A stretch of DNA of 42,549 nucleotides. It comes from Bacteroidota bacterium. GTDB taxonomy: Bacteria > Bacteroidota > Ignavibacteria > UBA10030. The position numbers and the translations under genes are program-made. Below are positions 24,647 through 33,230 of this stretch, piece after piece. The notes beneath the pieces were generated by a model. That model had not been told where the DNA came from and searched no databases. It worked only from the letters and a program-made list of their open reading frames with translations. The stretch is from the NCBI GenBank assembly GCA_015661185.1, contig JACVXU010000027.1, forward strand, positions 1 through 42,549. The letters are read 5' to 3'. The first letter of the stretch is position 1; each line of letters opens with the position of its first letter.

Positions 24647-26950
24647 TCAGAGCTCTTTCAAAAACACCCTCACATCTCCGAACTTCATATCGAGTTGATG
24701 GTCGCGCGATGCCGCCCCTCCTTCTGACGCTGCCAGCGGCTGAGGGAAACGAACAATCCGTTCTCCGTCGCTCGAAGCGATGATGGCTGCCGCGTCGCGG
24801 GTCGCTCGGACACAATCTGGCTTCGAACTCCAGAGTCGTACTCCAGCACTTGCCGCAAGCCAACGCAAGATCTCGACGGGAACCGGCCCGCTTCCGACAT
24901 AGACCGACTCGAAACCGTCGTACATTTTGGAGGCAAAAGCCGTTTCCTCGGAATCCGTCCACTTACCCAGAACATTGACTGAGGCATCCCCGGCTTCAAC
25001 AGCAAAGCGTGGCGTGTGTTCCTTTGTTACGCCGAATTTCTGACTAATGGTCGTCCCTTCGTGCACGAAGTCAGATTGGATCATCATCGGTCCGGCCTGG
25101 TCCATTCTCTTGAACCGGAACCCGGTCAGATCCTCCATGTGAGACGGAGTCAGCCCGGAGGGCGAAACGTACCCCGGGGCGTAGTACCAGAGAACGGTCG
25201 CCTTGCTGCCCTTGAGTATGCTCTTGAGCTGCTGCACTTCTTCTTTGGTAAGATAGAAGAGGTTGGGCATGAAAAAGAGCTTGTATCGCCTTGCATCTTC
25301 CTTCTTCAAATCGAAGCGATAGAGAAAATCGATAGGTGCGCCAATTCTGTTGAGCGTCCGCGCCTGGGTATTCACGAGCCAATGGTTGAAGAAATCGGTG
25401 ATGGCGATTCCGAACCCCGTCCAAGGCTCTTCCGCTTTCCAGTGTTGAGTGACGAGGAAGCTTTTGACGTCGTACACAGCTGCGATCTCGGCAACGGAAC
25501 GCGTGTCGAGCCGCGTGCGCGCTTTCTGACCTAGGTCGGCCCATGTCCGGATCTCCTGGATCATTGGTGCGTCGTCATACCAGCCTTTCTTTGCCTTGAA
25601 GGTGGGAACGTGGCCGAATTCAAAAAGCCATCCACCGTTTCCCTGAGCAAAGACCTGGGTTAGATCGCGACGCAAAATGTGCAGTGTGCCATCAACCGTA
25701 TCGAAACCTGAGCCTCCCTCTGTGGTTTTCTCCGGTTCGAGATAGGTGCTCGGATCCATCTCCGCGATGTACAGCTTCTTGTGTCGGCGCATGGATTCAA
25801 GGAGCACCCTGTATCCTCCGTCGCCACCGACTCCTCTGGCTCTGCCCAGCCAGTTGCCCGCGTCATCAACAATGTCGCTTTCCCATCGCTGTTTGCCGGG
25901 AACGTTCCCGTGCTCGTAGGTGTACGGGGAAGCAATGTAATCGATGTCGTTCGACTCCAGGATCTTTTCCGGAGCCAGATGCCCGGCCTCCTGGATGCAC
26001 ACGTTTTCCATAACATAGCAAAAGAACACACCCGTGATAAGCTTGCGCCGGGTTTCTTCTTTCGTGATGCGCGCAAAGTGAAGGACCGTATCTGAAGTGT
26101 TCTCGTGGAACTTCCTGTAGAATTCTATGACGTCTCGCTCTGCCACCGGATCGCGAAACAAACCGTTTGTCGTGCGCATTCGCGCTTCTGCCGAAGGGAC
26201 AGGTCCGGCGATGCGCTGCATCGGATTGCTGTAGTCCGGCAGGTAGCGGGAGCCTGTATGGTGCCACTCGGCCGTCATTGCTCCGGAAAGATGATAGCCG
26301 ATGATTCTGCTTCGCAGCGGGGACAGTTCCATGTGGCGCAGGAAATCTTGTAGTGTGTTGCCCATCTCCTTTTTCCATACGTCGGAAGCGAGTGAAGCAG
26401 CGTAGACGTCGAAGACGCAATTCCAATCGAACCCGCTGTCGATCTCTGTTTTGCCCATCTTGAACTGGGTTCTGTCGATGGGGAGCCCGTATTGAGCCAG
26501 CTCGTCCGGGTGAGCATCCTTCCACCAGAGCGGGGCGTAGAGGTGAAGTCTGGGAAGGAAGAACGCGTCAGGGTCGAGCGAAAGGAGTTTCGCGAAATAC
26601 TGCTCAACAGGATCCCAGTTGTACTTGTCAGGAGCAACCCAGCCGTTCTCCAAGCTGATCAACGGGTGGAAGTATTTGATGCCCGAGGCCTTGAAGCTCT
26701 TGATAGTATGGATCAGGCCTGAACTTCCTGCGAAGAGAGGGTATTCTTCTTTGCCGTTGATATAGAGCCGCGGTCCTCCGCGTTCGAAACGAATGGCAGA
26801 TGTCGCCGCGTTCTCACCTTCGAGTTGCCGAAAGTTCTCCAGAACCGAGGGATTGTTCGGCAAATCGAGGTATTCAAATCGCGGCAGACGGGGAATGGTG
26901 GCCGAGCCAAGAGCAAGGCCAAGGAACTTCACAGTTTCGCGTCGGTTCAT
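24647..26950 (-). CDS. Exported GH42-like glycoside hydrolase (beta-galactosidase-like)
   Basis: A 767-aa protein. The N-terminus MNRRETVKFLGLALGSA carries a twin-arginine motif and short hydrophobic stretch, suggesting Tat export. Residues about 60-400 resemble a GH-A TIM barrel of the GH42/GH35 kind (LYINGKEEYPLFAG..., GIKYFHPLISLENGW, YNWDPVEQYF). Glu228 (GAMTAEWHH) and Glu397 (LYIAEMDP) are the candidate acid/base and nucleophile. Residues about 480-660 look like the beta-galactosidase trimerisation-type domain (LFFMPNLFYLTKEEVQQLKSILK). The small C-terminal region is beta-rich. The ATG has no clear Shine-Dalgarno. Substrate is not predictable from sequence alone. It is an isolated sugar gene among peptidases. 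Confidence 0.72.
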   Translation of the reverse strand: MNRRETVKFLGLALGSATIPRLPRFEYLDLPNNPSVLENFRQLEGENAATSAIRFERGGPRLYINGKEEYPLFAGSSGLIHTIKSFKASGIKYFHPLISLENGWVAPDKYNWDPVEQYFAKLLSLDPDAFFLPRLHLYAPLWWKDAHPDELAQYGLPIDRTQFKMGKTEIDSGFDWNCVFDVYAASLASDVWKKEMGNTLQDFLRHMELSPLRSRIIGYHLSGAMTAEWHHTGSRYLPDYSNPMQRIAGPVPSAEARMRTTNGLFRDPVAERDVIEFYRKFHENTSDTVLHFARITKEETRRKLITGVFFCYVMENVCIQEAGHLAPEKILESNDIDYIASPYTYEHGNVPGKQRWESDIVDDAGNWLGRARGVGGDGGYRVLLESMRRHKKLYIAEMDPSTYLEPEKTTEGGSGFDTVDGTLHILRRDLTQVFAQGNGGWLFEFGHVPTFKAKKGWYDDAPMIQEIRTWADLGQKARTRLDTRSVAEIAAVYDVKSFLVTQHWKAEEPWTGFGIAITDFFNHWLVNTQARTLNRIGAPIDFLYRFDLKKEDARRYKLFFMPNLFYLTKEEVQQLKSILKGSKATVLWYYAPGYVSPSGLTPSHMEDLTGFRFKRMDQAGPMMIQSDFVHEGTTISQKFGVTKEHTPRFAVEAGDASVNVLGKWTDSEETAFASKMYDGFESVYVGSGPVPVEILRWLAASAGVRLWSSKPDCVRATRDAAAIIASSDGERIVRFPQPLAASEGGAASRDHQLDMKFGDVRVFLKEL

Positions 26951-27082
26951 ATGTTGTCAGTGTTTGAGTAAGATGGTATGGATGATCTTCAGTTGCGAGC
27001 GTCGATTGCTGAATGAATCGTTCTTCAGGTCGACCGAAGCCTTTACGGGTTCTTGGTAGCATTCGTCAAGGAACGGGCAATG

Positions 27083-28111
27083 TCATGGCACGATAACAGT
27101 CCTCACTCCGCCGCCGAATTGCTCAAGCGCATCAAGAGCAGCGTTGATTGCGTCCGCATCGAGAGGGATCGTGCGCGAGACGACGAGCGAAGTATCGAGC
27201 ACCTGGCGCCGGGCCATTTCCACCAGAAGCGGGAGCTCCTGAAGCAGATGGTCATTCGAACCGATGATTTCGGCTTCGTTCCCTAGTAACTCATGATATG
27301 TGTCAATTTCGAGCGGCTTGTTGCTGAGGCCTGCAATGACAACTCTTCCCATAACACCGAGGCATTGAACGGCTTGCCTCATTGTTTGCGGGAGTCCGAT
27401 CAATTCCAGGGAGACATCCACACCGTTGCCCTTTGTCAGTCTCTTGATTTCTGCGACCGGATCGACCTGTCTGGCATTCACGGGAAGGGCGCCAAAGGAT
27501 GTGGCGAGTTTCAATTTGTCCTCGTTGATGTCGACAGCATACACGTCCAACGCGCCGAACGCCCGAGCGAGCTGAACAGCAGACATCCCAAGTCCGCCGA
27601 CTCCGAAGACTGCAACGGTTTCTCCCGCTTTGAGTCGGGACTTACGCAACGCGTGAAACACTGTGGCGGAAGCGCACATCAACGTCGCACCCTGCTCGAA
27701 GGGGATTTCTTCCGGAAGCAGAATAGCGTTGCGCTCCGGGACGACGATGTATTCGGCATAACCGCCGTTCGTATAGTGACCGAGCATAAGGCAGTGGGGG
27801 CAAAACTGATCATTTCCCGTGCTGCAATGATAACAGTCGCCACAGGTGATGTTGTAATGCAGACAGACTCGATCGCCAACCTTGTTCTTTGTTACACGGC
27901 TTCCCGTTTGTTCAACGATGCCTGCAACCTCATGGCCCAGGGTCATTGGCAAGGGTCGCACCGGAGCGGTGCCGGCCCGATAGTGGGCATCGGAGTGGCA
28001 AATACCGGCCGCGCGAACTCGTACGAGAATGTCGTTGTCTCCGGGGGATGGTCTGGGATACTCCTGCATCTGCAGAGGCTTTCCCACTTCAACAAGGCGG
28101 ACGGCTTTCAT
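27083..28111 (-). CDS. Zinc-dependent alcohol dehydrogenase (MDR family)
   Basis: A 342-aa cytosolic NAD(P)-dependent medium-chain dehydrogenase. Catalytic zinc ligands are Cys38 (AGICHSD), His60-Glu61 (LGHE) and Cys146. Structural zinc is bound by Cys90, Cys93, Cys96 and Cys104 (classic Cx2Cx2Cx7C). The Rossmann loop is GVGGLG (170-175), followed by YAVDINEDKL, whose Asp suggests NAD rather than NADP. The start has TGGAGAT upstream. A 291-aa antisense ORF on the plus strand is only a shadow. The alcohol or aldehyde substrate is unknown. Confidence 0.92.
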   Translation of the reverse strand: MKAVRLVEVGKPLQMQEYPRPSPGDNDILVRVRAAGICHSDAHYRAGTAPVRPLPMTLGHEVAGIVEQTGSRVTKNKVGDRVCLHYNITCGDCYHCSTGNDQFCPHCLMLGHYTNGGYAEYIVVPERNAILLPEEIPFEQGATLMCASATVFHALRKSRLKAGETVAVFGVGGLGMSAVQLARAFGALDVYAVDINEDKLKLATSFGALPVNARQVDPVAEIKRLTKGNGVDVSLELIGLPQTMRQAVQCLGVMGRVVIAGLSNKPLEIDTYHELLGNEAEIIGSNDHLLQELPLLVEMARRQVLDTSLVVSRTIPLDADAINAALDALEQFGGGVRTVIVP

Positions 28112-28183
28112 TCAGCTATCTCCAGGCCATATCTCAAGAATCTCCCACGAGAAAGGAGAATCTTGTGAAAGATGGAAGAATAG

Positions 28184-28262
28184 CACACGGATAACACTGA
28201 TGATACGAGATCTTCACGGATTAGAACATCTGTGATCGTCTCGTGCCTCTTCTGTGTCATCG
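28184..28262. repeat. Dispersed ACACGGAT-type repeat, copy B (partly inverted)
   Basis: ACACGGATAACACTGATG followed by TTCACGGATT, then the complementary-sense phrases ATCTGTGATCGTCTCGTG and CTGTGTCATCGGCGTG. It is the same unit as copy A near 22200 and forms an imperfect inverted pair in the gap upstream of the alcohol dehydrogenase. Confidence 0.5.
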
Positions 28263-28290
28263 GCGTGCCAACCAAAGAACCAACATTTCA

Positions 28291-29361
28291 TTATTGAGCG
28301 AGCACGAGGTCGGCGATTTTCCGTGCGAGCTCGATCGGCTCCCCCTCGTTGCGGTTTGTCAGAATGATAACCGTTAAATGCTGATCGGGTAAACGGAAGA
28401 TCGCATTCCGAAATCCCCTGGTAGAGCCGGTATGATACATGGACGGGATATTTTTGTAAGGCTCGATGTTCCAGCCGAAGCCGTACTTCGTGTGCGTTCC
28501 ATCATTCAGTATGCCGGGTGTGAATGACTGCTGACGGAGCGAAGCGCTCACCAACTGATTGGCATAGAGCTCCTGATCCCATTTGAAAAGATCTTCCACC
28601 GACGAGTAGATGCCGCCGTCCCCAAGAACAGCGCTCGTCACGCTCTGGTCGGTGCGGACAAATCCTGTGTCTGTGTGTGAATGCCCGAACGCGCGATTGC
28701 CCACCGTGGAAATCCCCTGTTGATAGGCAACGGTACGTTTCATGCCAAGGGGATCGAAGATGTTCTTCTTAAGAAACCGTGCAAACGGTTCCCCAGACAT
28801 GGCTTCAACGACAAGAGCAAGAAGCGCATAGCCGGAGTTGCTGTACTGATATTTTGAACCGACCGGAAAATACATCGTGTCGACTTTATTCAGGAGAGCG
28901 AGTACGTCTGCGTCGAGCACCTGGACTGTCTGACTATCCGGTATCAAATCCTCGTAGTCGACAAATCCCGAAGTGTGGTTAAGCAGGTGCCGGATTCTGA
29001 CGTCGTGTGCGTATTTCGGGGTCCCTGGAAGTACTTCAGCGAGGTGTGTGTCGAGAGAGAGCTTTCCCCGGTCAACCATCATGATCGCCGCGGTCGCGGT
29101 GAACTGTTTTGTGACGGAGGCGAGACGGTAGTTTGTGCTTGTGGCTGCAGGGACGTGATGTTCTACGTCAGCCAGGCCGTATGCTTTGCTGAGCAGGGCG
29201 TTGCCGTCTTTCACAATCGAGATGGATGCGCCGGGGGAGTTCGACTTGTCGTTGTCGGCGAAGAGTGTATCGATCGCGTCCGCGATTGAGCTCTTCATTG
29301 CGTACGGTGCGCATGAAGAAAGAGATATCGCGGCAAGGAGAGCCAAAGTTGTTTTTTTCAT
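28291..29361 (-). CDS. Beta-lactamase-fold serine hydrolase lipoprotein
   Basis: A 356-aa lipoprotein: signal MKKTTLALLAAISLSSC with lipobox Cys17. It belongs to the class C beta-lactamase/S12 group. The three active-site motifs are present: Ser82-x-x-Lys85 (ASVTKQ), Tyr173-Ser-Asn175 (YSNSGY) and His310-Thr-Gly312 (HTG). These families include esterases, D-aminopeptidases and D,D-peptidases. Sequence alone does not make it a beta-lactamase. The Shine-Dalgarno is weak. It lies between the M28 peptidase and the alcohol dehydrogenase on the same strand, with a 79-nt gap upstream. Confidence 0.9.
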   Translation of the reverse strand: MKKTTLALLAAISLSSCAPYAMKSSIADAIDTLFADNDKSNSPGASISIVKDGNALLSKAYGLADVEHHVPAATSTNYRLASVTKQFTATAAIMMVDRGKLSLDTHLAEVLPGTPKYAHDVRIRHLLNHTSGFVDYEDLIPDSQTVQVLDADVLALLNKVDTMYFPVGSKYQYSNSGYALLALVVEAMSGEPFARFLKKNIFDPLGMKRTVAYQQGISTVGNRAFGHSHTDTGFVRTDQSVTSAVLGDGGIYSSVEDLFKWDQELYANQLVSASLRQQSFTPGILNDGTHTKYGFGWNIEPYKNIPSMYHTGSTRGFRNAIFRLPDQHLTVIILTNRNEGEPIELARKIADLVLAQ

Positions 29362-29440
29362 CGGTGCGTAAGGGTTGAGCCGTAAGACATTCCGAAGGAT
29401 AAAAGCGAATCCCCGCTGTCCGTCGAAACGTGCGAAGAAC

Positions 29441-30823
29441 CTACAGTCCTTCCTGCGCCATGACGTACGTCAAAATTGCCATTGCCGCGGCCCCAAGTGC
29501 CAACTCCCGCTCGTTCACCGCAGTGAGATTGTCATTCTCTGAGTGGTGAGAATCAAAGTACCGGTGCGTATCGACAATGAGCGACATGAGCGGAATGCCC
29601 TTCGGTCCCATCGGGCTGATGTCCGCCCCTCCGCCGCCGTACCGTATAAGGTCGGCTCCGAATGAAGCAAAGAGCGGTGCCCACGGGGCGATCTTCCTGA
29701 ATGCCGCGGAATCGGCAATGCCAAACCCGCGGGGCATGAATCCACCTTCATCAGACTCGATGGCTGCGATGTGCTTCTCGCCCGGACGGTCCTTTGCCGC
29801 GTACCCAATCCCGCCGCGCAAACCGTTCTCTTCATTCATAAACATGACGGCCCGAATGGTCCGCTTGGGCTTCAGACCGAGCTTCTTGAGTATTCGCAGC
29901 ACCTCAATCGATTGGACGCAGCCCGCACCGTCGTCGTGTGCGCCCTGACCAATATCCCAGCTGTCGAGATGCCCGCCGATGACTATCACCTCTTTGGGCT
30001 TTTCCGTCCCGGTCAATTCGCCGACCACATTGAATGATTCCACATCAGGCTGTGTCTGCGCTGAGAGCTTGAAGTGAATCTTCAATTGCTCTCCCTGCGC
30101 GAGCAGCTTGCTGATCCTTTCAGCCTGAAGGGTGCTGATGGCAATGCCCGGCACCTTCTTGACGGTATCGACATATCCCATACCGCCTGTGTGCGGAAAG
30201 TCGTCAATCCTCGTTGTCATCGATCTCACGAGGGCTGCCACGCCGCCCGCTCGGGCAGCCATGATCGCACCGCCGCCGCGTTGATCGACTGCGCCTCCAT
30301 AAGCCGCGAATGTGGATATCTGCTTCCGATCCATCGGCCTGTTGAAGAACACGATTTTTCCCTTCGCCTTTTCTCCAAGGCGGTTGAGTTCATCAAAGGA
30401 TTTCACCTCGACGATCTCCGCGGTGATTCCTTCGGGGGGAGTGCCAACGCTGCCGCCGAGCGTCGTGATCTTCAGACTTTCACGCCTTCCCGATGAATAC
30501 ATGAGGTATGCTTCTTCCACAGTCCCACGCACCCACCGCGGGACCATCACAGGCTCGAGGTGAACGTTGTCAAACCCGTATTCTTCCATCTTCTTCTTTG
30601 CCCACTCAACTGCCTGTGCCGCCTGAGGTGAACCGCTGATACGATGGCCAATGGTTGTGCAAAGAGAGTGCAGATTATCAAAGGATGTGTTCGAGCTAAG
30701 TGCCTCTCTGACAATTTTGTTCGTGACCGAATCGTAGCGTTGTACAACAACCGGCTGTGCGGCGAGTGACGAAGTGAAGAGAATCAGGTACAGAGGGAAG
30801 TGGAAATATCTCAGTCTTTGCAT
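29441..30823 (-). CDS. Exported M28-family aminopeptidase
   Basis: A 460-aa periplasmic di-zinc peptidase with signal peptide 1-22. A protease-associated (PA) insert lies at about 130-250. Catalytic residues follow: His285 (GGHLDSWD), Asp297 (AHDDGAG), Glu331/Glu332 (MNEENGLRG), Asp358 (ESDEGG) and His427 (HHSENDN). These give a complete M28 active site like that of bacterial carboxypeptidase Q-type enzymes. It should remove N-terminal residues from peptides or split dipeptides. GGAGAAA lies upstream of the ATG. It is the first gene of the long minus-strand block and faces a decayed region upstream. Confidence 0.93.
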   Translation of the reverse strand: MQRLRYFHFPLYLILFTSSLAAQPVVVQRYDSVTNKIVREALSSNTSFDNLHSLCTTIGHRISGSPQAAQAVEWAKKKMEEYGFDNVHLEPVMVPRWVRGTVEEAYLMYSSGRRESLKITTLGGSVGTPPEGITAEIVEVKSFDELNRLGEKAKGKIVFFNRPMDRKQISTFAAYGGAVDQRGGGAIMAARAGGVAALVRSMTTRIDDFPHTGGMGYVDTVKKVPGIAISTLQAERISKLLAQGEQLKIHFKLSAQTQPDVESFNVVGELTGTEKPKEVIVIGGHLDSWDIGQGAHDDGAGCVQSIEVLRILKKLGLKPKRTIRAVMFMNEENGLRGGIGYAAKDRPGEKHIAAIESDEGGFMPRGFGIADSAAFRKIAPWAPLFASFGADLIRYGGGGADISPMGPKGIPLMSLIVDTHRYFDSHHSENDNLTAVNERELALGAAAMAILTYVMAQEGL

Positions 30824-31298
30824 GGGTATTGTTTCTCCGGCCGTGGAAAGTGAAGGAGCGTTGTCATCTAGAAAATCCTAAATCCTAATATCGAAATGCG
30901 AGACAAATCTGAAATGTTAAATTTGAAATACAAACAAATTCGTACTGTATTAGCTAAGGAGGTTTTGAGCTTCGGATTTCACACCCTGCCCGCCAACGCG
31001 AAAGAAAGAGACTTCCTCACCAAAACAGTCACCTGGGTGTATGCATCGTCGCCAAGCAGGAGCTGCAGAAGGTGTCCGCCAACGAGGCCGTTGGCACCGA
31101 CAAGAAGAGCTGATCGTGGTTGCACTGTCAATGTTGGAAAGTGGGGGAATTCGCCATCTCTGATGAATACTACCGAATTTTGTGCTGTCGGTCAATCAAG
31201 ACCATAAACAAACTTGCGGGAGAGCAGGCGATATTGTACATTTTCTCCGGGCATCGACCTGACCGCAGAATCACGATGCGTCCGATGAGGCATACCGC
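30824..31298. other. 475-nt gap with a gene remnant and AT-rich repeat
   Basis: No intact gene. At about 30875-30950 lies an AT-rich phrase (AAATCCTAAATCCTAATATC, then AAATTTGAAATACAAACAAATTC), which looks like a dispersed low-complexity repeat. At 30979-31131 lies the Rossmann-fold remnant listed separately. The rest to 31298 shows no feature except, presumably, the ACT gene's promoter. Confidence 0.5.
30979..31131 (-). pseudogene. N-terminal remnant of a Rossmann-fold NAD(P)-binding oxidoreductase
   Basis: Minus-strand frame starting at TTG/GTG 31131/31125 reads PRSALLVGANGLVGGHLLQL and continues LLGDDAYTQVTVLVRKSLS before a TGA at 30979. This is the first beta-alpha-beta unit of short NAD(P)H-binding epimerase-like proteins, with the GxxGxxG loop (GANGLVG), whose family members run to about 210 aa. 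Only ~50 codons survive. After the stop, NPKLKTSL may be a last in-frame trace. The track missed it because it is short. It is most likely a decaying, truncated gene, broken near the AT-rich repeat. Confidence 0.6.
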
Positions 31299-31691
31299 AT
31301 GATGAAAAAACTGACGCTTCACCTGCTTGGCGAGACATTCACGATCAACAAGCTCCCCCAGTTCGCGGAAATCCCTTCGATTTTAAGCCAGGGTGATATG
31401 TGTTTCATGTTGCGGACAGATGAAGAACTCTGCATCGTCTGCCCGGACTACATGGCGCCGAACAACGTTCAACAGGAACTTGGATGGCGGTGTCTGAAGG
31501 TGGATGGAGAGATGAAACTGCAGGAGGTTGGCGTCCTCGCCTCAATGACCCAGCCGCTCGCAGAGGCGAACATTCCGCTGTTCGCGATCAGCACATTCAA
31601 CACGGACTATGTGTTTGTTATGGAAGAGCACCTCGTGAACGCCGTGCAGGCACTGCAGAAGGCCGGTCATGAATTCGTCCATAAAGAGTAA
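31299..31691 (+). CDS. ACT-domain protein
   Basis: A 130-aa stand-alone small protein with paired ACT-like folds (CASTOR/ACT_7 type). The N-terminal half reads LTLHLLGETFTINKL...MCFMLRTDEELCIVCPDYM. The C-terminal half, VGVLASMTQPLAEANIPLFAISTFNTDYVFVMEEHLVNAVQAL, matches the usual ACT ligand-binding strand-helix pattern. Such proteins bind amino acids and act as sensors. No enzyme or HTH domain is attached. It converges with the histidine operon, which makes a link to amino-acid sensing tempting but unproven. Two adjacent ATGs exist at 31299 and 31302. Confidence 0.85.
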   Translation: MMKKLTLHLLGETFTINKLPQFAEIPSILSQGDMCFMLRTDEELCIVCPDYMAPNNVQQELGWRCLKVDGEMKLQEVGVLASMTQPLAEANIPLFAISTFNTDYVFVMEEHLVNAVQALQKAGHEFVHKE

Positions 31692-31701
31692 TAGGATGTT
31701 G

Positions 31702-31810
31702 AGCCACCCAAGACACGAAAATCACAAGAAAGATTTCTTGGATTGTGATGGTAGGAACAGCTTCGTCATCATCTTCGAGTTCTTTGCGTCTTTGTGGTTT
31801 TCGCTTTCAA
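31702..31810. repeat. Imperfect inverted intergenic repeat with hairpin
   Basis: Between the convergent ACT and hisIE genes, CCCAAGACACGAAAATCACAAG on the left is loosely complementary to CTTTGCGTCTTTGTGGTTTTCG on the right. At its left part, ATCAC-AAGAAA (31721-31731) pairs with TTTCTT...GTGAT (31734-31749). On the minus strand this hairpin is followed by TTTTCG, so it may terminate the his operon. The flanking phrase resembles widespread 'CACAAAGACGCAAAG' intergenic repeats. Confidence 0.45.
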
Positions 31811-31826
31811 CAACTGGATAAAGCTC

Positions 31827-32471
31827 TCACCCAGCCGCAGCGACTTCACCGCTTCCTGTACGGCCGGGTTTTGTCATTCTCTTTTTCAATGCCGCTGTCA
31901 CGTCTGAAAGACTTAATCCCTGATCTTGGAGCAACACGAGAAGATGGTACAACAGGTCCGCCGACTCCTCTTTGAGTGAGTCTTGATCGTGTTGCAGTGC
32001 CGCAATTACAATTTCCACCGCTTCCTCGCCAACCTTCTGTGCTATTCGGGGAGTGCCCAGCCCGAAGAGTTTTGACGTGTACGATTCCGCCGGCATCTGC
32101 TGCCGCCGCTCCCGAATGATCGTCTCCAGTCCCTCAAGCACCGATTCTGCATCTAATGTCTTCGCCTCGGCGAAGCAGGTATAGGATCCGGTATGACACA
32201 CGGGGCCGGTCGGGATTGCGCGGACCAGCAGAGCGTCTCCGTCGCAATCGGTCTGCATGGAAGAAACTTCAAGTGTGTTGCCCGACGTCTCTCCTTTCTG
32301 CCAGAGTCGTCCTTTGGTCCTGCTCCAAAACGTGACCCTTCGATCCTGAATGGTTTTCTCCACGGCCTCGCGATTCATAAACCCGACCATCAACACCTGG
32401 TTCGTTGTCGTGTCCTGAATGATTGCGGGAATCAAGCCGTTCAGCTTGGTAAAGTTGAGTTTGTCGATCAT
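31827..32471 (-). CDS. hisIE: Bifunctional phosphoribosyl-AMP cyclohydrolase / phosphoribosyl-ATP pyrophosphatase
   Basis: A 214-aa fused enzyme for histidine steps 2 and 3. The HisI half (1-110) has [30 protein letters not shown] (metal-binding) and [12 protein letters not shown]. The HisE half (about 118-205) has [23 protein letters not shown] and [13 protein letters not shown], the MazG-like helices binding magnesium. It is the last gene of the his operon, and its ATG overlaps the hisF stop by 4 nt. Length is normal for HisIE; the Gly/Ala-rich C-terminal tail is unremarkable. Confidence 0.96.
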   Translation of the reverse strand: MIDKLNFTKLNGLIPAIIQDTTTNQVLMVGFMNREAVEKTIQDRRVTFWSRTKGRLWQKGETSGNTLEVSSMQTDCDGDALLVRAIPTGPVCHTGSYTCFAEAKTLDAESVLEGLETIIRERRQQMPAESYTSKLFGLGTPRIAQKVGEEAVEIVIAALQHDQDSLKEESADLLYHLLVLLQDQGLSLSDVTAALKKRMTKPGRTGSGEVAAAG

Positions 32472-33223
32472 ATCCGGACCGGTATGTTATTCTTCTGGAG
32501 ATACTCCTTGATTTCCGACAGCGAGATCTGTTGATAGTGGAAAATACTCGCGGCAAGGACTGCATCTGCTTTGCCAAGCGTGATCGCATCCCTGACATGT
32601 TCTTTGGTTCCGGCACCGCCGGAGGCAATCAGAGGTACACGCGTGCATTCTGAAATGGTTCGCAGCAGTTCGAGATCGTATCCTTCTTTCGTACCGTCAG
32701 TATCCATCGACGTCACCAGAAGCTCCCCCGCACCAAGTCGAACCGTCTCCCGGGCCCACGCAATCGCGTCAAGCGACGTCTCTTCTAATCCCCCCTTTAT
32801 CCAAACCCCCCAGCCGTTCGAGCTCCGTTTCGCATCGATGGCAGCTACGATGGATTGTGAGCCAACGGCCGTCGATGCTTCCAGGAGGAAATCCGGTCGC
32901 AGGACAATCGCAGTGTTCAGAGAAACCTTGTCGGCTCCTGCGTCAAGAGCATGCATGACGTCGTCCACCGTGCTGATACCCCCTCCAACCGTAAAGGGAA
33001 TTTGAATAGCTCTGGCGATGCGCTCGACGAGCGATAGAAATGTTTTGCGGGCCTCCTGCGAGGCGCTGATATCGAGGAACACCAATTCGTCTGCCCCCTC
33101 GTCCGAGTATCGCGCCGCGAGCTCAACAGGATCGCCTGCATCGCGGAGATCGACAAACTTTGTCCCTTTTACGGTTCGTCCGTCCTTGACGTCGAGACAT
33201 GGAATGATGCGCTTTGTCAGCAT
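32468..33223 (-). CDS. hisF: Imidazole glycerol phosphate synthase, cyclase subunit
   Basis: A 251-aa (beta/alpha)8 barrel. It uses ammonia from HisH to convert PRFAR to imidazole glycerol phosphate and AICAR. The catalytic Asp11 ([10 protein letters not shown]) and the second Asp ([20 protein letters not shown]) are present, as are both phosphate-binding halves ([11 protein letters not shown] and [11 protein letters not shown]). The start is ATG 33223. It lies 7 nt downstream of hisA and overlaps hisIE by 4 nt, so translation is probably coupled. Confidence 0.97.
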   Translation of the reverse strand: MLTKRIIPCLDVKDGRTVKGTKFVDLRDAGDPVELAARYSDEGADELVFLDISASQEARKTFLSLVERIARAIQIPFTVGGGISTVDDVMHALDAGADKVSLNTAIVLRPDFLLEASTAVGSQSIVAAIDAKRSSNGWGVWIKGGLEETSLDAIAWARETVRLGAGELLVTSMDTDGTKEGYDLELLRTISECTRVPLIASGGAGTKEHVRDAITLGKADAVLAASIFHYQQISLSEIKEYLQKNNIPVRI

Positions 33224-33230
33224 ACGTCGT

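Noticed and set aside
27293-28168. 291-aa plus-strand ORF opposite the alcohol dehydrogenase
   Set aside because: It mirrors the full dehydrogenase, whose zinc and NAD motifs are intact. The antisense product shows no domain.
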